From: Acidimicrobiaceae bacterium
GTDB lineage: Bacteria > Actinomycetota > Acidimicrobiia > Acidimicrobiales > RAAP-2
Direction: 5' to 3'
Length of the DNA: 5,707 nucleotides
NCBI GenBank assembly: GCA_003157945.1
Contig: PMFY01000361.1
Span: forward strand, 3,790-9,496
Positions 1 through 5,707 of this stretch are shown in pieces (position 1 is the stretch's first letter; each line of letters begins with the position of its first letter). Both the position numbers and the translations under genes were made by a program. Under the pieces are notes generated by a model that did no database searches, was not told the DNA's origin, and worked only from the letters and a program-made list of their open reading frames with translations.

Positions 1-6
1 CGCCGG

Positions 7-1404
7 TCAGCCGGGCGAGCCCCGTCCGGCCCACCACCCATCGAGTCGACGGAAGGCCTCCTCGTCGCCGAGGGGGCCCTCGTCCATCCGGAGCTCGAGC
101 AGGAAGGCGAGCGCCTCGCCCACCGCGCGTCCCGGCGGGATCTCCAGGTGGGCCATGATCTGGGCCCCGTCGAGGTCGGGGCGGATGGCGTCGAGCTCCT
201 CCTGCTCGCGCAGGGTGGCGATGCGGGCCTCCAACTCGTCCATGCGGCGGTCGAGGGCCCGGGCCTTGGCGGCGTTCCGGGTGGTGCAGTCGCAGCGGGT
301 GAGCTCGTTCAGCTGGTCGAGCAGCGGCCCGGCGTCACGCACGTAGCGCCGCACGGCACGATCGGTCCACCCCAGCCGGTACGTGTGGAACCGGAGATGG
401 AGGTTCACCAGCTCGGTGACGGTGTCGACCTCGTCGTTGGGGTACCGCAACGCCTGCATCCGCTTGCGGGTCATGCGGGCGCCCACCACCTCGTGGTGGT
501 GGAACGTGACCCCGCCGTCCACGAAGGCGCGGGTGCGCGGCTTGCCCACGTCGTGGAACAGGGCGGCCAGGCGCAGCAGCCGGTCGGGCGACGTCTTGTC
601 GACGACCGCCAGGGTGTGGGCCAGCACGTCCTTGTGGCGGTGGATGGGGTCCTGCTCGACCGCCAGGCCCGGGAGCTCCGGCAGGAAGTCCTCGGCCAGT
701 CCGGTGCGGACGACGAACCACAGCGCCACCGACGGGACGGGCACCACCATGATCTTGTCGAGCTCGTCACGGATGCGCTCGGCCGACACGATCGACAGCC
801 GCCCGTGGCCGGCGGTCACGGCGGCCACCAGGTCGGCGGTCGGCTCGAGGTCGAGCTTCGCCATGAAGCGTGCCGCCCGCAGCATGCGGAGGGGATCGTC
901 GGAGAAGGAGACCTCGGGATCGAGCGGGGTGCGGAGGCGGCGCTCGGCCAGGTCGACCAGGCCGCCGAACGGGTCGATCAGCTCCAGGTCGGGCAGGCGG
1001 AGGGCCATGGCGTTGACGGTGAAGTCGCGCCGCGACAGGTCGTCCCCGATGTCGTCGCCGAAGGCCACCTCGGGCTTGCGCGAGTCCGGGTGGTACGCCT
1101 CCGCCCGATGGGTGGTGATCTCGTACTTCTGTCCGCCGCGCCGGCAGGCGATGGTGCCGAAGCGCTTGCCCTGGGTCCACACCGCGTCGGCCCAGCCGCG
1201 CACGACGGCCTCGATGTCGTCGGGTCGGGCGTCCGTGGTGAAGTCCAGGTCGGGGCCGGAGTCCCCGACCGGCGCGCCGTCGGTGGCCACGATGGCGTCG
1301 CGCACCGATCCCCCCACCAGGTAGAGGGTGTGACCGGCGGTCCGGAAGCGGTCCGACAGGTCGGCGGTGGCGTCGACCAGGGGCCGGAGTCGCTCGGGGA
1401 ACAC
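7..1404 (-). CDS. pcnA: CCA tRNA nucleotidyltransferase (CCA-adding enzyme) with HD domain
   Basis: This 465-residue class II nucleotidyltransferase adds or repairs the 3' CCA end of tRNAs using CTP and ATP in the cytoplasm. Visible motifs, in order: LVGGSVRD at residues 29-36; the metal-binding DLD (D52, D54); RRDFTVNAM at 125-133; DPLRMLRAARF at 170-180; SAERIRDELDKIM at 207-219. A C-terminal HD domain follows, with H263, LFHDVGKP (H284/D285), the HHH cluster at 302-304 and a DCTTRN segment near 372-377, as in actinobacterial PcnA proteins. Length is normal for that group. The reading frame stays open upstream to 1764, but that extension is Arg/Pro-rich and lies over the signal-peptide region of the divergent gene. 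The GTG at 1404, which gives the typical MFPERLRPL start shortly before the first motif, is therefore preferred. There is no clear Shine-Dalgarno sequence. A TACCCT hexamer ends 7 nt before the GTG, suggesting a leaderless mRNA. The stop codon is at 7-9. Identity is certain; the exact start is less so. Confidence 0.95.
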   Translation of the reverse strand: MFPERLRPLVDATADLSDRFRTAGHTLYLVGGSVRDAIVATDGAPVGDSGPDLDFTTDARPDDIEAVVRGWADAVWTQGKRFGTIACRRGGQKYEITTHRAEAYHPDSRKPEVAFGDDIGDDLSRRDFTVNAMALRLPDLELIDPFGGLVDLAERRLRTPLDPEVSFSDDPLRMLRAARFMAKLDLEPTADLVAAVTAGHGRLSIVSAERIRDELDKIMVVPVPSVALWFVVRTGLAEDFLPELPGLAVEQDPIHRHKDVLAHTLAVVDKTSPDRLLRLAALFHDVGKPRTRAFVDGGVTFHHHEVVGARMTRKRMQALRYPNDEVDTVTELVNLHLRFHTYRLGWTDRAVRRYVRDAGPLLDQLNELTRCDCTTRNAAKARALDRRMDELEARIATLREQEELDAIRPDLDGAQIMAHLEIPPGRAVGEALAFLLELRMDEGPLGDEEAFRRLDGWWAGRGSPG

Positions 1405-1411
1405 GCAGCCG

Positions 1412-1417
1412 AGGGTA
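1412..1417 (-). promoter_or_regulatory. Putative -10 element for the CCA-adding enzyme gene
   Basis: On the minus strand this reads TACCCT, which fits the actinobacterial TAnnnT -10 consensus. Seven nucleotides separate it from the GTG at 1404, so transcription would begin at or next to the first base of the start codon. That fits a leaderless transcript, which is common in Actinobacteria, and explains the missing Shine-Dalgarno sequence. No convincing -35 hexamer was found at 16-19 nt spacing. This is inferred from pattern and distance only. Confidence 0.4.
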
Positions 1418-1429
1418 GTGCGACTGACG

Positions 1430-1435
1430 TAGGCT
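1430..1435 (+). promoter_or_regulatory. Putative -10 element for the DUF6049-murJ-degV unit
   Basis: TAGGCT fits TAnnnT and ends 10 nt before the GTG start at 1446, so the 5' leader would be a few bases at most. It overlaps the right arm of a 7-bp inverted repeat. No clear -35 box is seen at the expected spacing, and no purine-rich ribosome-binding site precedes the GTG, which fits leaderless expression. This is inferred from pattern and distance only. Confidence 0.35.
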
Positions 1436-1445
1436 GCGGTTCGAC

Positions 1446-3677
1446 GTGGACCGGCAACGAGCCAGACCCTGCCCACCGGGCGGTGACCCCGGCGGGCGCC
1501 GCCTCCCGGCCGCCCTCCTCCTCGCCGCACTGGTCGTCGTCGCCCTGGTGACCGCCACGGCGCCGTCAGCCGCGGCACCTCCGGCGGCCGCCGGATCGGG
1601 GCCGGCGACACCCCTCGAGCTGCTGGCACAGAGCGGGTGGGTGATCCCGGGCCAGGTGTTCGACCTCCAGCTCCGGCCGTCCTCGACGCTGCCCACCTCC
1701 GCACTCGGCGTCGAGGTGTCCGTCTACCCGTGCCTGTCGACGATCTCGGGCTTCGACCAGTCACTGACCGGCAGCGGCCTCGACAGCCCGATCTCCTCGA
1801 CCTCCTCGGCGATCCCGCTCGGGTCGCTGCCGACGCTGGCCGGCGGAGGGGTGGACCTCCGCATGCCGGTGGTGGTCGGGAGCGGGACCTCGTCCGCCAC
1901 CACCCCCGAGACCGCCTTCACCATCCACCTGCTCGCCGCCGGCGAGCAGTGCGGCTCGTTCCCCTCCGGGGTCTTCCCGGTCCGGGTCCAACTGGTCGAC
2001 ACCTCGGGGTCGACCGTGGTCGGGTCGTTCGTCACCCATCTCGTCACCACCGAGGCCACGCCCGCGGCCCAGCGGCTGCGGGTCGCCGTGGTGCTGCCCG
2101 TCCAGCTGACCCTCGGAGCGGCCCGCTCCCCCTCGCCGACCGCCCTCCTGGCCCGCCCGTCGTCCGCGCTCGCCACCCCGTCGCCGGCCGCCGTCGACGC
2201 CGTCACCGGCACGGTGGCGACGATCTACAACCAGCACCCGAACGTGCCGGTGACCCTGCAGGTCAGCGGCCAGACGGCTGACCTCCTCGCCACCCCGGCC
2301 CACCAGAACACCATCAACCAGCTGGGCCAGCTGGCCGCCACACCGGCGGTGCACCAGTTGACGGAGGCGCCGTTCACCCCGGTCGACGCCATGGGCCTGG
2401 TCGGTGCCGGGCTCGACCCCGAACTGACCCTCCAGGTGGCCCGGGGCACCCAGGAGGTGGCCGCGGCCACGGGCCGGGCCGCCCCGGTCGCCACCAGCGG
2501 GCTCGGGACCTGGATCACGGGGGACGGGCTGGACACCGCCACCGTCGGCACCCTCTCCGGCCTCGGCTACCACCAGATCGTGCTGCCGTCCTCGCAGCTG
2601 AGCTCCACCCCGTCCGACGGATCCACCACCGCACCGTTCGCCGTGCCGGGCGCCCGGGGTGGCCAGGTGCTGGCCATGGCCTCCGACGACGACCTCACCA
2701 CCCGGTTCACCTCGGACCCCGGCAACCCGGTGCTGGCCGCGCACCAACTGGCCGCCGAACTCGCCCAGCTCTACTACGAGCGGCCGAACGACGTCAGTGT
2801 CCGGGCCGTGATGGCGGTGGCACCGACGTCGTGGAGTGACGAGCCGACGTTCGTCGACGCCCTGCTGGCGTCGCTGGACGGCAATCCGGTGGTCCAGGCC
2901 GTGACCACCTCGAAACTGTTCTCCCTCTTCCCCACCCCGGCCACCTGCCGTTCGGGGTGCCACCTCGTCCCGACCGGTACGTCGACGCCCCCGGTGTCCG
3001 CCGTCCGGGCCCAGCGCGCCAGGATCGACAGCTTCGGGACCGCCGCCGTCGGCCAGAAGGCGCTCGTCCAGGAATTGGGGGACCTCGTGCTCGGCGGCGA
3101 GGCGGAGACCCTGCGCCCGTCCCAACAGTCGGCCGTGCTCGCCAACGCCGGCCACGCCGTCGACGCGCAGGTCGGTCAGGTCGCCTGCGAGTGCGACCAG
3201 TCGGTCACCTTGACGGCCCGCAGCGGCCGCATCCCCATCACCGTGGTGTCGAATGCGTCGTACCCCCTGGTCGCGACCCTGGTGCTGAGCAGTGACAAGC
3301 TCCTCTTCCCCAACGGGCAGACGGTCTGGTCGGCGCCGTGGACCCTGCACCCCAACTCCAACGTCACCTACGTGAAGGTGCAGACGCGGGCCTCCGGCCT
3401 GTTCCGCCTCGATGTGGTCCTGCACGCACCCGACGGCTCCCTCCGTCTGACCACGGGCGAGCTGTCGGTACGGTCCACGTCGTCGTCGGTGGTCGGCATC
3501 GTCCTGACGGTCGGCGCGGTGGCCGTGCTGGCGGTCTGGTGGGTGCGGACGTCGTTCCGCCGCCGGGCGGCCCGCCGGGCGGAGGACGCGGCCGATCCGG
3601 CCGGGGGCGCCGGTCCCGAGGACGCACCCACCCCGGTCGGGGCGGGCCCGGGTGACCAGGCACCGGGCGCTCCGTGA
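1446..3677 (+). CDS. DUF6049-type secreted, membrane-anchored protein (Rv3909-like)
   Basis: This 743-residue protein has no established biochemical function. The N-terminus is an export signal: basic residues R18-R19, a hydrophobic stretch at about 20-37, then an Ala-rich region ending near 44-50. A single C-terminal transmembrane helix (about 681-700) is followed by a basic stop-transfer segment (RTSFRRRAARRAE) and a Pro/Gly/acidic cytoplasmic tail, so most of the protein lies outside the membrane. Residues about 210-490 show alternating strand/helix segments resembling a deacetylase or GH57-like barrel (for example APFTPVDAMGLVGAGL at 308-323 and the TWITGDGLD region at 355-363). No catalytic Asp/His motif of those enzymes was recognised. 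Residues about 595-677 look like an Ig-like beta domain. Mature-protein cysteines are C96, C169, C501, C505, C581 and C583. GTG 1446 is the only ATG/GTG start upstream of the hydrophobic segment. Its stop overlaps the murJ start by 4 bp (GTGA), so the two are probably translationally coupled. Family assignment rests on position next to murJ, architecture and remembered C-terminal sequence pattern. Confidence 0.82.
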   Translation: MDRQRARPCPPGGDPGGRRLPAALLLAALVVVALVTATAPSAAAPPAAAGSGPATPLELLAQSGWVIPGQVFDLQLRPSSTLPTSALGVEVSVYPCLSTISGFDQSLTGSGLDSPISSTSSAIPLGSLPTLAGGGVDLRMPVVVGSGTSSATTPETAFTIHLLAAGEQCGSFPSGVFPVRVQLVDTSGSTVVGSFVTHLVTTEATPAAQRLRVAVVLPVQLTLGAARSPSPTALLARPSSALATPSPAAVDAVTGTVATIYNQHPNVPVTLQVSGQTADLLATPAHQNTINQLGQLAATPAVHQLTEAPFTPVDAMGLVGAGLDPELTLQVARGTQEVAAATGRAAPVATSGLGTWITGDGLDTATVGTLSGLGYHQIVLPSSQLSSTPSDGSTTAPFAVPGARGGQVLAMASDDDLTTRFTSDPGNPVLAAHQLAAELAQLYYERPNDVSVRAVMAVAPTSWSDEPTFVDALLASLDGNPVVQAVTTSKLFSLFPTPATCRSGCHLVPTGTSTPPVSAVRAQRARIDSFGTAAVGQKALVQELGDLVLGGEAETLRPSQQSAVLANAGHAVDAQVGQVACECDQSVTLTARSGRIPITVVSNASYPLVATLVLSSDKLLFPNGQTVWSAPWTLHPNSNVTYVKVQTRASGLFRLDVVLHAPDGSLRLTTGELSVRSTSSSVVGIVLTVGAVAVLAVWWVRTSFRRRAARRAEDAADPAGGAGPEDAPTPVGAGPGDQAPGAP

Positions 3678-5533
3678 CCGACGAGGACGTCTCGATCGAA
3701 GGAGGCGCGGCGGCGGTCGAGGGTGCCCCCACCGCTCCGCTCGGTGCCACCCGCCGGCTGGGCGGGGCCACGGCGGGCATGGCCGTCGGGACCACCCTGT
3801 CCCGGCTGACGGGGCTCATCCGCGTGGTGGCCATGGCGGCGGCGCTCAGTGGCGGCGGGTTCGCCGACGCCTACAACCTCGCCAACACCACCCCCAACAT
3901 CATCACCGACATCGTCATCGGCGGGGTCCTGTCCGCCACCTTCGTCCCCGTCTTCGTCGACCGCCTGTCAACCCGAAAGGGCAAAGAGGCTTGGGAGGCG
4001 ATCTCCGCCGTAGTCACCGTCACCATTGCCGTGCTCATCGCGGCCAGCGTGATCTTCTTCGTCCTCACCCCGAGCATCATCGACCTCTACACCGTGACCA
4101 ACCATCACGCCGATGTACATCAACAACAGCAGGTGGCCGTCAGCCTGCTCCGATGGTTCGTCCCGCAGCTGGCCTGCTACGGCCTGATCGCCCTGTTCTC
4201 GGCGCTCCTCAACACCCAGGGCAAGTTCGCGGCGCCGATGTTCGTCCCGATCGCCAACAACCTGGTCGTGATCGGCATGCTGGTCTGGTTCCACGAACTG
4301 GTGCCGGACCCGAACCTGGCCACCATCCAGGAGCACCACACCGCGCTGGTCCTGCTGGGCGTGGGGACCACCCTGGGGGTGGTGGTCCAGGCCCTCCTGC
4401 TCGTACCGTCACTCCTGCGGTCCCACCTGCACCTCTCGTTCCGCTGGCAGCCGGGGCACGAGGCCATGCGCCGGATCACCCGGCTGGCCGGGTGGACCTT
4501 CGGCATCGTCGTGTCCAACCAGGTGGCCCTGGTCGTGGTGCTGGCCCTGGCCGACGGGGCCAAGGTGCCCGGCGCGGTGTCCGCATACACCTACGCCTAT
4601 ACCTTCTTCCAACTCCCCTACGGCGTGATCGCCGTCTCCGTCATGAGTGCGGTCACCCCCTCGTTGTCGGCCCGCTGGGCGGAGGGGGACATCGCCGGGT
4701 TCCGCCGACGCATGGCCTTCGGGCTCCGCAGCATCCTGGTCATCGTCATCCCCTCGGCCGTCGGCATGATCCTCCTGGCCCACCCCCTCATCGACCTGGT
4801 CCTCGCCCACGGCGCCGAGACGCCGGCCCAGGCGTCGGTCACCGCCGCCACGCTCGCCATGTTCGCCCTCGGCCTGCCCGGGTTCTGCACCTTCTTGTAC
4901 ATGATCCGGGTGCTCCAGTCGATGCAGGACACCCGCACGGCCTTCTACCTCTACCTGGTCGAGAACGCCGTCAACATCGTGACCGGCGTCATCCTGGTCC
5001 ACCCCCTCGGCGTACGCGGCCTGGCCCTGTCCCTGAGCATCTCCTACACCGTGGCGGCGGTGCTGGCCGTCCGGGTGATCGCCCACCGGATCGGTGGGCT
5101 CGGCGGGGAGGCGCTGGTGCGCCCCGTCCGCCGGGTCCTGGGCGCCACCCTGATCATGGCGGTGGTGCTGGTGCTGGCGGTCAGCGTGTCGGGCGCCGAC
5201 CACGGCACGGCACTCCTCGGGCGGGTGCTGCTGGCCCTGGTGGCGGGGGCCGTCGCCTACTTCGGGGCCGCCGCCGTCCTGGCCGCCGTCGACCGGCGTC
5301 AGCACCGGTCCGGTGGCGGGCCGGCACCCACGCGGGGCGGCGGCGGGGGCCGTCCGGACCAGGGTGGGCCGCCCCCGCTGCCGCCCGACCCCCGCCCACC
5401 GAGGCGCGCGTTCCATGACAGACTCGACGAGGGGCTCGACGGGCCGCCGGTGCGCCTGCTGCGACCGGTGGCGGTCGAGCCGGACCGCGACGAGGAGGAG
5501 TTCCATGGCCCGGGTCCGGGTAGTCACCGATAG
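3674..5533 (+). CDS. murJ: Lipid II flippase MurJ (MviN family)
   Basis: This integral membrane protein of the MOP superfamily moves lipid II from the inner to the outer face of the cytoplasmic membrane for peptidoglycan synthesis. It has 619 residues, with a short acidic N-terminus and then multiple hydrophobic segments to about residue 540, consistent with the 14-helix fold. Recognisable family segments are TLSRLTGLIRV (41-51, with R44 and R50), ADAYNLANTTPNIITD (64-79), ALLNTQGKFAAPMFVPIANN (177-196), FFQLPYGVIAVSV (311-323), IPSAVGMILL (359-368) and the MIRVLQSMQDTRT region (410-422). The GTG start at 3674 overlaps the upstream stop by 4 bp with no strong Shine-Dalgarno sequence, suggesting translational coupling. 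The last 80 or so residues are a Gly/Pro-rich then charged tail with no recognisable domain; the pseudokinase domain of mycobacterial MurJ is absent. The stop (TAG 5531-5533) lies 29 bp inside degV. Family identity is very secure. Confidence 0.96.
   Translation: MTDEDVSIEGGAAAVEGAPTAPLGATRRLGGATAGMAVGTTLSRLTGLIRVVAMAAALSGGGFADAYNLANTTPNIITDIVIGGVLSATFVPVFVDRLSTRKGKEAWEAISAVVTVTIAVLIAASVIFFVLTPSIIDLYTVTNHHADVHQQQQVAVSLLRWFVPQLACYGLIALFSALLNTQGKFAAPMFVPIANNLVVIGMLVWFHELVPDPNLATIQEHHTALVLLGVGTTLGVVVQALLLVPSLLRSHLHLSFRWQPGHEAMRRITRLAGWTFGIVVSNQVALVVVLALADGAKVPGAVSAYTYAYTFFQLPYGVIAVSVMSAVTPSLSARWAEGDIAGFRRRMAFGLRSILVIVIPSAVGMILLAHPLIDLVLAHGAETPAQASVTAATLAMFALGLPGFCTFLYMIRVLQSMQDTRTAFYLYLVENAVNIVTGVILVHPLGVRGLALSLSISYTVAAVLAVRVIAHRIGGLGGEALVRPVRRVLGATLIMAVVLVLAVSVSGADHGTALLGRVLLALVAGAVAYFGAAAVLAAVDRRQHRSGGGPAPTRGGGGGRPDQGGPPPLPPDPRPPRRAFHDRLDEGLDGPPVRLLRPVAVEPDRDEEEFHGPGPGSHR
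5335..5386 (+). repeat. Strong GC-only inverted repeat (hairpin) in the 3' end of murJ
   Basis: Bases 5335-5350 pair with 5371-5386 over 16 consecutive positions, all G:C except one G:U (5342 with 5379), enclosing a 20-nt loop. The loop itself contains the 8-bp palindrome GTCCGGAC (5352-5359). No T-tract follows, so it does not look like a standard intrinsic terminator. It lies within the murJ reading frame where Gly codons (GGN) are followed by Pro codons (CCN), and this composition alone could create complementarity. A role in attenuation or mRNA stability between murJ and degV is possible. Confidence 0.6.
5492..5500 (+). promoter_or_regulatory. Strong Shine-Dalgarno sequence for degV
   Basis: GAGGAGGAG contains AGGAGG at 5493-5498, six nucleotides before the ATG at 5505. 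This is the only strong ribosome-binding site found ahead of any start codon in the window, and it decides the degV start in favour of 5505 over an in-frame ATG at 5415. It lies inside murJ, where the same bases encode part of the Asp/Glu-rich tail (DEEEF). Confidence 0.85.
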
Positions 5534-5707
5534 CGCCGGCGATCTGACGCCGGCACTGGCCGACGAGCACGGCATCGTGGTGGTGCCGCTCTCCATCCGG
5601 TTCGGCTCCGAGGAGTTCACCGACGGCTCCGCCATCCCGCCCGACGAGTTCTGGGCCCGGTGCGCCGCCTCGGCAGACCTGCCCGAGACGGCCGCTCCGT
5701 CCCCGGG
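5505..5707 (+). CDS. DegV family fatty-acid-binding protein, N-terminal part (cut by window end)
   Basis: The first 67 codons are present and the gene continues past the window. The translation begins MARVRVVTDSAGDLTPALAD. VTDSAGDL (7-14) is the hallmark DegV N-terminal motif, followed by VVVPLSIRFG (25-34), the EEFTDG segment (36-41) and PETAAPSPG (60-68). That last segment carries the conserved Thr (T62) of the family's TSxPS-type motif, near the lipid carboxylate site in known structures. DegV/FakB proteins bind a fatty acid, and in Firmicutes they present it to the kinase FakA for incorporation into phospholipid. Whether this protein has a FakA-like partner cannot be seen here. The gene overlaps the end of murJ by 29 bp in another frame and has a strong Shine-Dalgarno sequence, so it is probably co-transcribed with murJ but translated from its own site. 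The fatty-acid-binding role is inferred from the family. Confidence 0.9.
   Translation, partial: MARVRVVTDSAGDLTPALADEHGIVVVPLSIRFGSEEFTDGSAIPPDEFWARCAASADLPETAAPSP

Larger units (their letters stand above)
1404..1438. repeat. 7-bp inverted repeat framing the divergent promoter region
   Basis: CGCAGCC (1404-1410) and GGCTGCG (1432-1438) are perfect reverse complements separated by 21 bp. The left arm abuts the minus-strand start codon and the right arm overlaps the plus-strand -10-like hexamer. The pair could be a regulator-binding site or a chance match in GC-rich DNA. Confidence 0.4.

Noticed and set aside
148..1551. Long plus-strand open frame (467 codons) opposite the CCA-adding enzyme
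   Set aside because: It is a GC-rich antisense shadow: Gly/Val/His/Gln-rich translation, no recognisable motif, and full overlap with a confidently identified gene.
1405..1764. N-terminal extension of the CCA-adding enzyme frame up to 1764
   Set aside because: The extra residues are Arg/Pro/Gly-rich with no family similarity and lie antisense to the DUF6049 signal peptide and first domain. The GTG at 1404 gives the normal family N-terminus.
1761..3425. Long minus-strand open frame (554 codons) opposite the DUF6049 gene
   Set aside because: The translation is low complexity (Gly/Arg/Asp/His), as expected from the antisense of GC-rich codons. The opposite strand has a signal peptide, domains and a membrane anchor in a coherent order.
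3560..3582. Two copies of CCGCCGGGCGG in tandem (12-bp period) near the end of the DUF6049 gene
   Set aside because: They encode the basic RRAA-type stop-transfer segment after the membrane helix. Repeated Arg/Ala codons explain them without a separate function.
5335..5400. Intrinsic terminator at the end of murJ
   Set aside because: The hairpin is strong but no T-run follows, and it lies inside the murJ coding region with a closely overlapping downstream gene.
3652..5418. 588-codon plus-strand frame overlapping murJ
   Set aside because: It is an Arg/Pro/His-rich out-of-frame reading of murJ with no hydrophobic segments or family motifs.
5415..5504. Upstream in-frame ATG at 5415 as the degV start
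   Set aside because: It would add a 30-residue Arg/Ser/Cys-rich stretch (MTDSTRGSTGRRC...) unlike any DegV N-terminus and has only a weak ribosome-binding site. ATG 5505 has AGGAGG at ideal spacing.
4409..5635. 408-codon minus-strand frame opposite murJ and degV
   Set aside because: It is a composition shadow crossing two genuine genes, with no recognisable domain.

Overview
The window is a gene-dense, very GC-rich stretch from an actinobacterium. The gene order is a tRNA CCA-adding enzyme (pcnA type), then divergently a secreted DUF6049-type protein, then the lipid II flippase MurJ. This matches the chromosomal pcnA / Rv3909-like / Rv3910 (MurJ) neighbourhood known from Mycobacterium and other Actinobacteria. 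Three features suggest a lineage outside the mycobacteria, possibly Acidimicrobiia, but this placement is inference: no MutT4-type NUDIX gene lies between pcnA and the DUF6049 gene, MurJ has no pseudokinase domain, and a degV gene follows MurJ where mycobacteria have sigM.

Layout. Positions 7-1404 (minus) hold a complete CCA tRNA nucleotidyltransferase with a C-terminal HD domain. Positions 1405-1445 are a 41-bp divergent intergenic region with a -10-like hexamer for each direction, both very close to GTG start codons, which suggests leaderless transcripts. Positions 1446-3677 (plus) encode a 743-residue exported, single-pass, membrane-anchored DUF6049-type protein. Its stop overlaps the GTG start of murJ (3674-5533, plus) by 4 bp. 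The 3' end of murJ encodes a Gly/Pro-rich and then charged tail, contains a 16-bp GC-only inverted repeat, and overlaps by 29 bp the start of a DegV-family gene (5505 onward). The degV gene has a strong Shine-Dalgarno sequence and runs off the window end.

How the genes fit together. The plus-strand genes look like one transcription unit (DUF6049, murJ, degV) with overlapping junctions. MurJ carries lipid II across the membrane for cell-wall synthesis. The DUF6049 protein faces the cell surface and is translationally coupled to MurJ, so it is a plausible but unproven cell-envelope partner. DegV-family proteins bind fatty acids. The CCA enzyme is a housekeeping tRNA-maturation gene sharing the divergent promoter region. 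No RNA gene, mobile element, CRISPR array or gene-free stretch above 300 bases was seen. Most of the window is conserved housekeeping sequence. The least understood part is the DUF6049 protein.
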